Of a stretch of 64,000 nt of DNA, positions 32,683 to 44,112 are shown piece by piece. This stretch comes from Mycoplasmopsis bovigenitalium (GTDB lineage Bacteria; Bacillota_I; Bacilli_A; Mycoplasmatales; Metamycoplasmataceae), in assembly GCF_002356075.1 (NCBI RefSeq), contig NZ_AP017902.1:789554-853553 (forward strand), read 5' to 3'. Within the stretch, counting starts at the first letter, position 1, and every line of letters starts with the position of its first letter. The position numbers and the translations under genes are program-made. A model generated the notes under the pieces. The model was not told the origin of the DNA, did not search any database, and was given only the letters and a program-made list of their open reading frames with translations.

Positions 32683-33162
32683 CTAATTTAAATCATCATC
32701 TAATGATTCAAACACAAAATTGTGTTTAACATTATTTTGATTATTGTCTTCAAAATCACTTTGAGCTGGCGATTGAGATCCTGCAAATTTATGTGTTTCA
32801 TCAGTGAATTTACGTTCAGAATTAGCAAAGCTTGAACGTTGTTCTCTTTGTTGTTTCGATTCCAAAGCAGAAACATTATCAACAGTTACTTCGTAAGTTC
32901 TAATTACTTCGCCAGAAGCATTTTTATATGAACCTGTTGTAAATAAACCCTCGATTGAAACTAGAGCACCTTTACTTAAGTATCTTGCCATAAAATCTGA
33001 ATTATTTCTTCATGCAACAAGTGGGATAAAATCAGTAATTGGTTCAGTTGAACTAACTCTTCTATTCACCGCTATTGTAGCACGGCAATAATTCACGCCA
33101 CTTGGTGTTGTAAACGATCTAATATCAGATGCAATTCTTCCCACTAATAAAACTTTATTCAT
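32683..33162 (-). CDS. ssb: Single-stranded DNA-binding protein
   Basis: SSB coats single-stranded DNA and recruits repair partners by its acidic tail. It has 159 residues once TGA is read as Trp (LVAWRNNSDFMARY). The OB fold runs from MNKVLLVGRIASDIR to about residue 105, followed by a Ser/Gln/Asn-rich linker and the acidic tip ESLDDDLN. The tip lacks the usual DDDIPF ending. It lies between rpsF and rpsR as in most bacteria. Confidence 0.96.
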
Positions 33163-33181
33163 TTAATCTCCCTCAAATTAA

Positions 33182-33535
33182 TTATTCAGCTTTTCTTTTA
33201 GGTTTGTCATTTTGAACAAATTGTTTTTTTGAACGGTTTTTTCTTTCTTTACCGTAACCTTTTTCTGTATCTAAATTAATTACTAATTGTCTTCAAATTT
33301 CTTTAGAAATGTTTGAACGACGAACAAATTCTGCCACCAATGATGCTTCACCATTCAACTGAATTAATAAGTAAATTCCTTGTGTTGAATGTTTAATTGG
33401 GTAAGCAAGAGTAGTATTTTCTAGCTTTTCAGCTTTTGTGATGTTTTCTTTTCCAAAAACACTTTCCACTAATTCAAAACCGATTTCTGGGTTTGCTTTA
33501 GGATCAAGAATCATCATAATTTCATATTTATTCAT
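33182..33535 (-). CDS. rpsF: Ribosomal protein S6
   Basis: 117 residues after reading TGA=Trp (SKEIWRQLVIN). N-terminal MNKYEIMMILDPKA and the YPIKHSTQGIYLLIQLNG strand pair are typical of S6; a Lys/Arg-rich tail ends the protein. It is first in the operon, with a promoter (TATAAT on the minus strand at 33599-33604) and a structured leader. Confidence 0.96.
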
Positions 33536-33540
33536 TTCAA

Positions 33541-33578
33541 TCCTCCTTATGGACTTCTGGGTCTAACGACCAAGGAGT
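33541..33578 (-). promoter_or_regulatory. Structured leader of rpsF
   Basis: On the minus strand ACTCCTTGGTC-GTTA-GACCCAGAAGT can form a hairpin with two mismatches. Its 5' CTCCTT is also fully complementary to the AAGGAG Shine-Dalgarno of rpsF (33541-33549). Two exclusive structures are therefore possible, fitting S6:S18-type autoregulation; this is inference. Confidence 0.4.
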
Positions 33579-33716
33579 AATATATTTACTCAATGGGAAT
33601 TATATACAAATAATTAATTTAAATAAATATTATTTAAAAAGAACTTATATGATATTTTTATTCAAAAAATTTATTGAAATATTTGAGCATTTTTCTATTT
33701 TTATTACCAAATGTGG

Positions 33717-33722
33717 TAAATT
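33717..33722 (+). promoter_or_regulatory. Extended -10 before topA, probably leaderless
   Basis: TGGTAAATT resembles the other extended -10 boxes of the window and ends 7 nt before ATG 33730; no Shine-Dalgarno is present. Confidence 0.45.
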
Positions 33723-33729
33723 TTTTATT

Positions 33730-35541
33730 ATGAATAAATTAGTCATAGTCGAATCTCCAAACAAGGTAGCCACAATACAAAAATATTTAGGAAGTGAATA
33801 TCAAGTTTTAGCATCTGTTGGGCACATTGCTAAACTTTCAACAAAAAACGCTTCACCATCAATAAAAATGGGTATTGATTTCGAAAATTGAGAACCCATT
33901 TATTTATTAGACTCAACTAAAAAGTCAATAATAAAAAAATTACGTGATGCCGCAAAAAATGCTGATCAAGTTTTAATTGCAACTGACCCCGATCGTGAAG
34001 GAGAAGCAATCGGCGATCATTTAGTTAAATTTCTAAAATGCGAAAATAAGTATGTTCGAATTAAATATAACGAAATTACAAAAGACTCAATTTTAAAAGC
34101 AATATCCAATCCAACTAAATTGGATATTGATCTAATAAATGCTCAAAAGGCACGTAGAATGCTGGATAGAATTATTGGTTTTAAATTAAGTGGATTAATT
34201 AAACAAAAACTATCAAACTCACCAACCAAGCCGTCTGCTGGCAGGGTTCAATCAATAGCGTTAAAATTGGTTGTTGATAGAGAAAAATTAATTGAAAAAT
34301 TTGTTCCCGTTTTCTACCATAAAGCGTTTGCAAATTTTGGTAATAATTTTGAAGCAACTTATCATAACGATGCAAATGAATCGGGGCAAAAAGATTGAAT
34401 TTTCCCACATGAAAAAGCTGATATAGAAAAAATAATTTTTAACGAAAATAAACATTTTATATTGGAATCGGTAAAAGAAACTAAAAAAACATTATCAGCA
34501 TTGACACCCCTTAAGCAAGCAGTGTTATATAAAAAATCACCATTCTCAGCTTCATCAACTCAAATGGCTGCCCAAAATCTTTATGAAGGTTATGGAGATG
34601 GTGGTTTAATAAGTTACCCTCGTACAGATTCAACTAGATTAAGTCAGTACTTTATTGATAATGCACGAAAATATATTGCTCAAAAATATGGACAAGAATA
34701 TGTTTCAAGTGAAATCAAAGGTTTTTCTGGTGACCAAGATGCGCACGAGGCTATCAGACCAACAGATGTTTCACTAACTCCAGATATGGCAAAAAATAAA
34801 TACAATTTAAATAATTATGACTATCAAGTTTACAAAATAATCTATGAACACACATTGCAATGTTTAATAAATTCTCCTATAAGATTGAGTAAGTTATACA
34901 TATTCAACAAAGATTCTTTAAAATTTAGATATTCAACAAGTAAAATTCTTTTTGACGGATACTATGTAGTAAAAGGTGAAAAAGAAGAAGTTGCCGATTT
35001 GAATTATAAAATAGGTGAATTGGTAAAAGTTAATCATTTTAAAATAACAGACCATCAAACAAATCCGCCATCTAGATATAGTGAAGGGTCATTAATTGAG
35101 GCACTAGATAATATTAAAGTTGGCCGCCCATCAACATTTGCATCAACAGTTAAAATTATTTTAGAAAGATGCTATGTTGAAAATTTAAATAGTTCATTGC
35201 ACCCTACTGAATTTGGTAGATTAGTTCTTGAAAAATTAATAACTTCATTCCCAGACATAATTGAAGAAGGTTATACAGCAAAAGTTGAGGAAGAACTAGA
35301 CTTAATTTCACAAGGTAGTGTTTCATTGCAACCTGTTATGAGTGATTTTTGAAACAAATTTAATAAAGTTTACCTTGAAGCACAAGCAACAATGGAATTA
35401 ACTCAAATTCAAAAAGAATTTTTAGATGAACCTTGTGAAAAAGATGGTGCAAAAATGATAGTTAGATACAACAAAAAAAGCGGTTTAAAATTCGCTGGCT
35501 GTGAAAATTTCCCAAAATGTAGAAATACCAAAAGTATTTAA
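33730..35541 (+). CDS. topA: DNA topoisomerase I
   Basis: Type IA topoisomerase that relaxes negative supercoils. The Toprim motif is LIATDPDREGEAI, and the active-site Tyr lies in SYPRTDSTR. TGA=Trp is needed at three sites. The protein is 603 residues, short of the usual 650-700, because only one reduced zinc-ribbon repeat remains (CEKDG...CENFPKC). I chose ATG 33730 (MNKLVIVESPNKV); the longer in-frame start at 33649 would add a hydrophobic stretch that is not part of the family. Confidence 0.96.
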
Positions 35542-35565
35542 TGCATAGGCAACTATGCATTTTTA
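35540..35565 (+). terminator. topA terminator
   Basis: Stem AATGCATAG/CTATGCATT with GCAA loop and T run, overlapping the topA stop codon. Confidence 0.85.
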
Positions 35566-35630
35566 TATCTTATTAAATATTAAAATTAATATATACTTTA
35601 ATTATATATATTTATGTAGAAAGATTGTCA

Positions 35631-36554
35631 ATGAAATTTTTTAATTACATAGAATATTTATTAAAAAACATATTAATAAATTTTTGCCTAATATTAATTT
35701 CAATATTTCTAATTCATTTCGCACTAGGTTTTAACCTAGTTCAAAATTTTCGTATTGAATATAGTTTCGAATATATTGGTAAAATATTAATATTTAATTA
35801 TGGTAATGTAAAATTAAATTCACAAATTAGTGTTTCTGCAATATTTAATCCATATTTTTACACAACTTTTGCCATATTGCTAACTGTGTTAATATTAAGT
35901 CTTGTAATAGGTTTTGTTATTGCCTATAATTTAGCAAAATCAAACAATAAAGTGTTCAAAACATTAAATGCCACACTAACATTTTTAAGTGCACTGCCAA
36001 TTTTCATTATTGCACCTTTGTTAGTCATAATTAATAAATTTTTATTTCTGCCTTCTGTTTACATTGACACTTTTTATGGCAATTTATTTAATACTATTTT
36101 ATCTTTATTAACTCCAATTTTAATGCTTTGCTTACTTGTTTTGCCTTTAATTATTTCAATAAATTATCCAATCATTTACGATATTGTCAAGAGTGAATAT
36201 TATTTGTGAGCTAAAGCAAATGGATTAAGCTATAAAAAAATATTTTGAACAATTCTAATTAGAAATTGATTGTCAAAATTCATTGAAAAAATTGTATTAA
36301 TTTACTCATACTTGTTAACACTAATATTAGTTATTGAAAGATTTTTCTATATACCAGGTCAGTCATTTATATTCCAATATTTAAAGCAAGAAAAATACTT
36401 TAATTTGCTAATGTATTCAATTTTGTTAAATATAGTTAGCATAATTACAATTAAATCTGCAAGTGAATTGGTAATATTTATATTTGATATTAACAAAAAG
36501 CAAAGAAATATTTATTTAAGGAGGTCAAAATGGATAAAAAATTATTCAAAATAG
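35631..36554 (+). CDS. Opp-type ABC transporter permease (OppB-like)
   Basis: A 307-residue divergent permease with about six helices. The EAA-type loop reads W-A-K-A-N-G-L-S-Y-K-K-I-F-W-T-I-L-I-R-N, as in peptide/nickel permeases of the OppB/DppB class. A large extracellular loop follows the first helix, as in OppB. Several TGA codons are read as Trp. I start at ATG 35631; an in-frame TTG lies 6 bases upstream. It is the first gene of a seven-kilobase operon (to 43217), and its end overlaps the OppC-like gene by 25 bases. No ATPase is found nearby. Confidence 0.75.
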
Positions 36555-37618
36555 CCTCAAAAAAACAACCCCTTGCTCAATTAACACAGATAAAATCTTC
36601 TGCAAAACGTTATTGACAAAGGGTTTTTACTAATAAGTGAATGATAGTTGCAATAGTAATTTTAGTATTGCTTTTTGTTTTACTTATTGTTTCTAAACTT
36701 TTTTACTCACAAAGTTACAACCAAAGCATCAATGATGCATATAGTATAAACTATGAATTACCATCATCTTTAGTCCCTTTTAAGTCTATTACGCTTCCCG
36801 AAGGTGAAGAGTTAAATGTTTTTACAGAGTTAAAACAAAAATACCCAAATTACATTGAAATTAGCAAAATAAATAATCAAAACTATGACTCAAATTCTTA
36901 TTTAGTTTTATTCAATGCATATGGAATTTTGAACGATAATTCCCTTCATTTATTAGGAACTAATTCAAGTGGTATTGATATCTATGCAAGGCTAATAAAA
37001 GTTCTATTTGATTCATTTATAATTTGTTTTTTCTCAATATTATTTGCTTTACTTTTTTCAATGATTTTTGCACCTATTTCAGCAATATATTTGCAGAAAG
37101 ATTTGTCCAAATCAATTGAAAAATGAATATCTATATTCGCTTTATTGCCCTATTTATTATTTGCATTAATAATTAATTTAACAATGAAATTTAGCATATT
37201 AAATTTCATAATATCTTATAGCATTTTGTCATCTTTATTTATGTATATAAATGCTTATCAAATTTCATGTGAAATATTAAAAAATGAATATATAAACGTT
37301 GATAAATCTCTTGGATTTAGTAAGTGAAATATATTCACAAAAGATTTAATGAAACCAGTATTTTTTAGTCAACTTATTTTTGCAATAGAGCAAATATCAT
37401 TAATGTTTATTTCATACTCAGCATTAGCAATATTTAATATCGATAATACTAATATTTCACTAGGTTTGATATTAAATGAATCATTACAACTGTTTGATAA
37501 AAATCCAAGCTATCTTTTAACAATATTTGTATACATATCTGCAACAATTTACGCTCTAAAAACAATATCATATTCGTTAAGCGCGGCATACACAAACATA
37601 AGGGGGCAAAATGTTTAA
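36530..37618 (+). CDS. Opp-type ABC transporter permease (OppC-like)
   Basis: A 362-residue protein that starts at ATG 36530 after GGAGG inside the upstream gene. It has a cytoplasmic N-terminus, a first helix (VAIVILVLLFVLLIVSKLF), a large external domain with HLLGTNSSGIDIYARLI (the family HxLGTDxxGRD motif), and five further helices. The EAA-like loop is DKSLGFSKWNIFTKDLMKP. These mark it as OppC/DppC-like. It overlaps the following lipoprotein by 8 bases. Confidence 0.8.
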
Positions 37619-39728
37619 AAAATTACTTTTTTGCTCAACTTTACCTCTTGCATTAGTTTGCGGTTCATGCTCATCACTATATAAAGTTGACAAAAAAACA
37701 TATGTAATCGAAGTAAATAATCAAAATGAAACTTTTAACAATTTGTCAAAAGTTTCAGGCGTTTACGAATCAAGGAAAACACTTCATGACACTTTAACCG
37801 GAAACTATTTATTAAGATATAAGTATAAAAACGAAACAAAATATGACTACTTAAATAACTATTTCTATAAAAATGGAGTTAGTGCAAAATTCTTTAAATT
37901 TGGCATTATTGATGAAATCCATCTAGTAGATGAACAAAATTCAACTCATATTTTTAACACTGATGAAGATTCTCAAATAAATAATGTAAGCGATTTTATT
38001 CACCCTGACATTAATAGAGGTTATAAAAACCCGATTTATCAAATTCAAACAAATAACCATAATTCAATAAATTCTTCATTTTTTAACCAAAAACTTGCAA
38101 GCAGTAAACTAATTAGTTTTAAGGTTAAAAACAATATTTACTGATATGACAAAGATAAAAAAACTAATATTTTAATTAATGCGAAAGATATTGAAAAATC
38201 AATTGAAAAAGCAAATTTATCTTCTCAACAAACAAATGAATTAAAGGCATTTGGAATTGAAAAAATGGATTTTAAAACACATGAAAATAATTCATATTTT
38301 GAAATCAAATTAAATGGTAATTTTAAAGCTGAATTATTTTTAGATTTAATTATTAACAATAAGATTTTTTCTGCTTATAGTGATAAATTCAACTATTCTG
38401 AATATTATTTAGTTAAAAATGACCTTAAACACACATTATATAAATCTCTTAATAATGCTAATGATATTCAAAGTGTTTTAATTAAATATAATGCTGCCGG
38501 CAAAGTTGATAAGCCAACGCATGCAAAACATTTATTAAATGAATATCATCAAGGACTTGTTTCTAGCAATCTATTAGATGATTTTAGTGATGTTCAGCAA
38601 AAACAATTGATTCGAGATTTCAACTCAAACAAAGGCATAAAATTATCTATTGTACAGAACTTTTCAAATAATATAGTCAATACAATTATGTTCAAAGATT
38701 TTATTGATGAACCTAATAAGAATAATATTTTTGAAATAATGATGTATGGTAAAAATAAAGATAAAAATAGCCAAATAAGTCAATTTTATTCGCAAAATAA
38801 TATTGATTTTAGAAACAATATAACACAAATAATAAACAAATATACATTGAATTTTATTGCCAATAAAACTAATTATTATGATAATTTTATATCTCCAAAC
38901 GCGATAATATCAAATGCCCAAAACACAAATTATCTTAAAGTTATTGATGCAAATGATCATGTGAGCAAAGGTCAAATAAATTTAGCGAAAAATATTGAAT
39001 TTTATCCACAAGATCTAAAGAAAAATTATTACAATGCTGAATCATTTTTAAATGTAGATAAACAACTAAAATCAATGCATTTTGAATCAATCAGTAAAAA
39101 ATTAGCCAAAATAATTGATGATTTTTACAAGGAAAACCCTAATATAAAGAATAAAAAAATTAATTTTATATTACCGCTAAAACTCGAATCTTTAGATACA
39201 AGAATTATTGAAAAATTAAACAAAATTTTCAATGAAATTAACCAAAATTTACAAGTTAATATTGTTGATATTGATAGTGAAATTGCTAAAAAATATTACA
39301 ACTTTTCAAACCACTCTACAAATAACACAATTGAATATATTAATAAATTATTATTAACAAGTAATAACAATCTAATTAATGCTTTAACTAATTCTGATGT
39401 TTCGAAGTATAAAATACTGAACAAAACAAAACAACTATTAATTAAATTTATTGACGAAAATAAAATTACAGTAAACATAAATGACAAACATTTTTTGGAA
39501 AAAATGGGTGAATTTTCAATAAAATTACACAATGAATTTTCATACTTTGAAATAATAAAATTAATCAACGAAATAAAACTTTTATACTCATTACCTTATA
39601 ATTTAAGCTCAAATATTGATTTAGATAGCTTTAAATATGAATTAATTCAACCATGAATAATTAAACCAACAAGAGAAGATAACTTAACATATTTTGAAGA
39701 CATAAAAATGGAGGGCAAAAATGAATAA
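37611..39728 (+). CDS. Large lipoprotein, probable substrate-binding protein of the Opp-like system
   Basis: A 705-residue lipoprotein with signal peptide and lipobox VCGSC (Cys about residue 20). It follows the two permeases and has the length of OppA-type binding proteins. Segments such as NAESFLNVDKQLKSM and the late WIIKPTREDN recall the C-terminal lobe of family 5 binding proteins, but the similarity is weak by eye. Position and size drive the call. It overlaps the next gene by 8 bases. Confidence 0.6.
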
Positions 39729-41631
39729 ATTTTGACTTGGCTCAATTTTATTGACTAGTCCTTGCTTTTTAGCTGCTTCTTGCGTTAAAAATCAATTTGA
39801 AATAAATTCCAAAATTACACACAAATTAACAGCTAATAAAAATATTTTTAATGTTTTTTCAAAAGAGCAATTGAGATTTATAAATGAAAATTATCGACCA
39901 ATTTTTGTTGATAAATCTAACCCAAAATCTAAAATAGATATTGAGTTTTTAGAGAATAATATAAAAATTAAAAATAGCAAAAACACTGTTTTGGCATCAA
40001 AAATTATTGATAAATTTAATTTTTTACCTAGATTAGGAATTCATAAACACCCGAGCCAAAATTATTTTATTGTAAATAATAAACCCTCAACGATTGATAA
40101 TTATGAATTTTTATTTGAGAAAAATGATTTTGATTTTCAAAATGTAAATGGTGGAGAATATATTAACCTAAATAGTATTTTTTCAAGGTTGTTTAGTAGT
40201 GAATTAAATGATAGTTTTAATATTTTGAATCCAAATTTTATACCCCCTAAATGGTTGAGGGCAAAAACAATATCAAAAAATATTGAACAAATAAAACATT
40301 GAGAAAACTACATTAAATTAGAATTACTAAGATATGATTTTGGACAATTGCCTCAAATAGATAAGGTTAAAATTTTTCCCATTAAACACATAGAATCAAT
40401 TGAAAATGGCAAATTTAAAAGTGCAATAATTATAAAAATTGACTTACAAGATAAAGACGGTAAAAGCTTAATATCGGAAAAATATCGCAACCAACATTAT
40501 CTAGTAGGTAAAAACCAAAATCAATACTTGATTAAAACTGAATTAGACAATATCGCAAAATATAATTCATCCTTATTTAAAAATTACAATTCCGTTATCG
40601 ACTTCAATAACACATTAAACACTGATGATGATGAATTGTTATTTAATGAGTATGCAAATGTCTATTTTGGTGACCAAACAATTTTAATGTACAAAAATAA
40701 ATTAGCAATTAATGCCGACCAATATGAAGCATATGTTAATCCAACATACCCATATGAAAAACTGACAGCAAGGGCATTTTTGTGATTTTTAAATAATGAT
40801 CAAAAATATTTTGAATTGGTAGTACCGGAACATAGAAAAAATATTGATTTAGAATACAAAATAATAAACAAAAAAATAAATAAAAAATACTTAAACGATA
40901 CTCTTTCATTGATTGAGTTTGATATCGAAGTAACAAAAAGAGATTTATCAAAAAACGTTTATAAATGATATTCAATCGACATTAACTCACACTATCACAC
41001 ATTTTCTAAATATAAAATAACACCCGATCTTAACTGATTTGACCAGGAAACTTATGGTTGAATTTCAGGCGTAAAATATAATGAAAAAACCTTACCAAAT
41101 AAAGTTATAGGTGCTAATGAATTTTATGAAAAAATTTTACTAAAACTATTGTCTTTACAATTGTATAAGATAAATTCGAACCTATCAATATTCGACAATA
41201 AAATAATGGCAAACTATGAAGCTCATTTGGCGCTTAATAACACAAAATTACACGAACAATTAAAAACAAAACTCGGAATTGACATATTCAAATATTTAGT
41301 AGCAGATGAAAAGGATAAAACAAATCTGCTTTATGACATTGAGATAAAATATCTTGGTGTTGGTGAAGAGCCCGGAGTTTTAAATATCCAGGTGGATTTT
41401 CTTGATAAAAACAAAAAATCACTTCTTAGTGATGTAAATCGCAAAAAAATAATAAAATGATATGGTTTCAAAGGCACAGATTACACTAAAATTAATGAAC
41501 AAATCAAAAAACAAAACATTCAAGAATTAACACTAAAATATTTATTAGAAAATAATTCAATCAAATTAAAAGACCAAAACAATGTAATAGATTATTTCTT
41601 GTGGGGAGGCGAAAATGAAAAAAATAATTAA
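39721..41631 (+). CDS. Large lipoprotein of the permease/ZIP operon
   Basis: A 636-residue lipoprotein with lipobox LAASC (Cys about residue 21), starting at ATG 39721 with a GGAGG site. TGA is read as Trp at more than five sites. No domain recognised; the mature protein is Lys/Asn/Tyr-rich. The operon position suggests a role at the cell surface in the same uptake process, but no function can be read from the sequence. Confidence 0.7.
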
Positions 41632-42178
41632 ATTACTTGCGTCAATTACGGCATTAAGCCCCACACTTATTGCTAGCTCGTGTTTTTTAGATGGTTCTTA
41701 TAATGTTCATCAAGGAAATTGAGATTTTAATTCATTTGGCAATATTGAAAACTATAAAAATATTGACAAAAATTCAATTAAAATCAATTTTAAGAATAAT
41801 TACAGTATTGATTTCCAAAATAATGTTATTGCGCCAAAAATCAAAAATATTAAAACTATCGAAGATTTAAAACAAATAATTAATGAACACTTTATAATTT
41901 CAATTACAGCACTAAGACCTCATTCAGGATGAGGTGATGGGTATGCTCAATTCAATCATATTCACATTGAAAACATTCCAAACGTGTTTTTAGACCATGA
42001 AAAAGTTCTTCACTTCCAAATGCATATTGATAGTATTGAAAATTTCAAATTTGAAAACAATATTATGAGCCTAAAAGCAAAATTTGCAAGCAAAAACTTT
42101 GATAAAAACAACAAAAACCAGCCTTTATATTATTTTGAGCATGAGTTTCAAATTAAGATAGGAGGCCAAAATGGATAA
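41615..42178 (+). CDS. Small lipoprotein with His-containing central segment
   Basis: A 187-residue lipoprotein (lipobox IASSC, Cys about residue 23) with GGGGAGG upstream inside the preceding gene. The segment from about residue 100 holds several His (RPHSGWGDGYAQFNHIHIEN and later HEKVLHFQMH), possibly for metal binding, which fits the ZIP transporter encoded 8 bases into its end. Function inferred from context only. Confidence 0.65.
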
Positions 42179-43217
42179 TTATTTAAACAATTTTTACAAT
42201 TGATTAACATCCCAACCCCACATTAATGATTTGGGTGCAAAAGCGATTTTAGCGCTAATTGTTTCAGTAATTTTATTATCAATACCTATTTTAATTGCAA
42301 GCATTGTTCCTTTTATAATCAAAAAACCAAAAAAAGAGTTTTCGATATATCTTTATTCATTCATAACTGGTATGTTTATTATTTTAGGTTCTTTTGGATA
42401 TCTAAGAGAATCAATCGAAATAACAAGTATTGGTAGCGGACTTAAAGGCGAAAATATTCCGGCAAGCAATATTTATTTATATAACATTTTTGTTGTTGGA
42501 GGTGGCGCATTAATAGGAATTATCAGTGCTTTTGTAATCAAAATAATTATTTATAAAGTTATTCAAAAAAATTACAAGTTAAAAAACTCAATTTTTATTC
42601 ATAATCACGAACACGGGCATCATCAAGGTGAAATTGCTCACACTCACGAGCATAAGGACCATATTTGAAATGCAAATGATTTAGCTGATGTTCATTCAAA
42701 TTCTCCAAAATCAAAAAATAAATGAACAGCACTAGTGCTTTTGTTGGGGCACAGAATACCTGAGGGCTTATTAATTGGAATTAGTTTGCATAATTTGATA
42801 GCAAATCCAAATATTAATGCAATATCAGTAGCCTTCTTTGTTTCATTTTTATTACACACAATACCTGAAGAAATTGTATTTTATTACCGCCAAAGAGAAA
42901 TGGGTATAAAACCAATTTTTGCATTGCTTAATTCAATAGGAGCACTTGCTCTTATTATCCCATTTATATTTATTGGCATCTATGGAGCAAAATTTATTGA
43001 TTCAGTCGCTTGACTAAAAGCAATGATTTTAGCAATCGTAGGTAGCGTAATGCTCTTTACTGCTCTAATGGAATTTCTACCCGAGTTTTACCACAATAAC
43101 ATGGAAAAACGTAAATGGTTTACAACATTCATAATGTTATTTTTAGGAATTATATTCACAATTTTAATACTTTGTTTCCATCAACATGGCCAATCAATAG
43201 CAGTTTTTAAAAAATAG
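42171..43217 (+). CDS. ZIP-family metal transporter
   Basis: A 348-residue membrane protein, eight predicted helices. The metal-site helices carry HRIPEG (helix IV) and HTIPEE (helix V), diagnostic of ZIP zinc/iron permeases. The loop between helices III and IV is His-rich (HNHEHGHHQGEIAHTHEHKDH in two parts), as in other ZIPs where it binds zinc. It imports divalent metal by family. It is the last gene of the operon with two Opp-type permeases and three lipoproteins. Confidence 0.9.
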
Positions 43218-43244
43218 TTTATACTTTGTTTATAAAGGGTAATT

Positions 43245-43634
43245 ATGGATAAAAATAACTATATAAAATACAAAAAATTTGTTTCTGTATACTATGTTTT
43301 GTTAGTGGTTAGTAGTGCAATAACAGTATTGTTTACGGCGTTGATTGTAAATAAGGTTGAATTTTTCCACTTTACACATGGTGCTCAAAATCTGCAAATT
43401 TACAACATAATTTACATTGTATTTATTTGCATTTTTGCTTTTCTGTCTTTATATGCAATCATTTTAATTATCGCAATCAATTCATTTATCTATAAATTAG
43501 AAAAAATCAAGACTCTTAAACACGAAGAATTTGAAGCAATGGAAAAACGAATTAAACAACACAGCATTGCGCTAGATATTATTAGTTTCAACAAACATCT
43601 TTCATATGATATTTACACCGCTTCAAAGGATTAA
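43245..43634 (+). CDS. Small membrane protein
   Basis: 129 residues with two long hydrophobic helices (VYYVLLVVSSAITVLFTALI and IIYIVFICIFAFLSLYAIIL) and a charged C-terminal helix. No family recognised. It is 27 bases downstream of the ZIP gene with its own AAGGG site and ends at a bidirectional hairpin. Confidence 0.65.
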   Translation: MDKNNYIKYKKFVSVYYVLLVVSSAITVLFTALIVNKVEFFHFTHGAQNLQIYNIIYIVFICIFAFLSLYAIILIIAINSFIYKLEKIKTLKHEEFEAMEKRIKQHSIALDIISFNKHLSYDIYTASKD

Positions 43635-43664
43635 TAAAATGAGCTTTTACGAGCTCATTTTATT
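43633..43664. terminator. Bidirectional terminator
   Basis: Stem AAAATGAGCT/AGCTCATTTT extended by AAT/ATT, loop TTTACG, between convergent genes; it overlaps the stop codons of both. Confidence 0.85.
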
Positions 43665-44057
43665 ATTCTCACAATTTTGCGTATTTTGCGCACAAATCTT
43701 GGCTTCTTTATTAATATCAATCAACAAGACAATTAAACCAATCAAAGCTAAAAGAGTTATTAAAATCCCTAACCCAATTAAAACTTTATGCACTGCTTTT
43801 ATATTACTGGTTAATAAAATAATTATCAAGACTATAAGTGCCGTTTCTAGTGGGATAATAATTGCATAGATAATTCCAATACTCATCAAAATTTCTGATA
43901 AAAGAGAAGCCAATGATTGTTGTTGACCATTAGCAGCTGCTAAAATAAATTTTTGTAGTTCAATTCCTATAAAAATTATTCCAATAAAATTTAAAATAAA
44001 TAGCATTGAAACGATTATCAACGACGCTGTAGCAATTTTTTTAATTAATTTATTCAT
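43647..44057 (-). CDS. Small membrane protein
   Basis: 136 residues with three hydrophobic helices (ATASLIIVSMLFILNFIGII, MSIGIIYAIIIPLETALIVL, and LIGLGILITLLALIGLIVLL) and a short Cys/Asn-rich hydrophilic tail. No family recognised. Monocistronic on the minus strand. Confidence 0.6.
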   Translation of the reverse strand: MNKLIKKIATASLIIVSMLFILNFIGIIFIGIELQKFILAAANGQQQSLASLLSEILMSIGIIYAIIIPLETALIVLIIILLTSNIKAVHKVLIGLGILITLLALIGLIVLLIDINKEAKICAQNTQNCENNKMSS

Positions 44058-44112
44058 ATTAACATTTTATACTATTAGACATTGAAAATTATAAATTACG
44101 TGAATTAGCTCT

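Noticed and set aside
33649..33729. Longer topA start
   Set aside because: It adds a hydrophobic stretch not found in topoisomerases; MNKLVIVESPNK at 33730 is the usual start.
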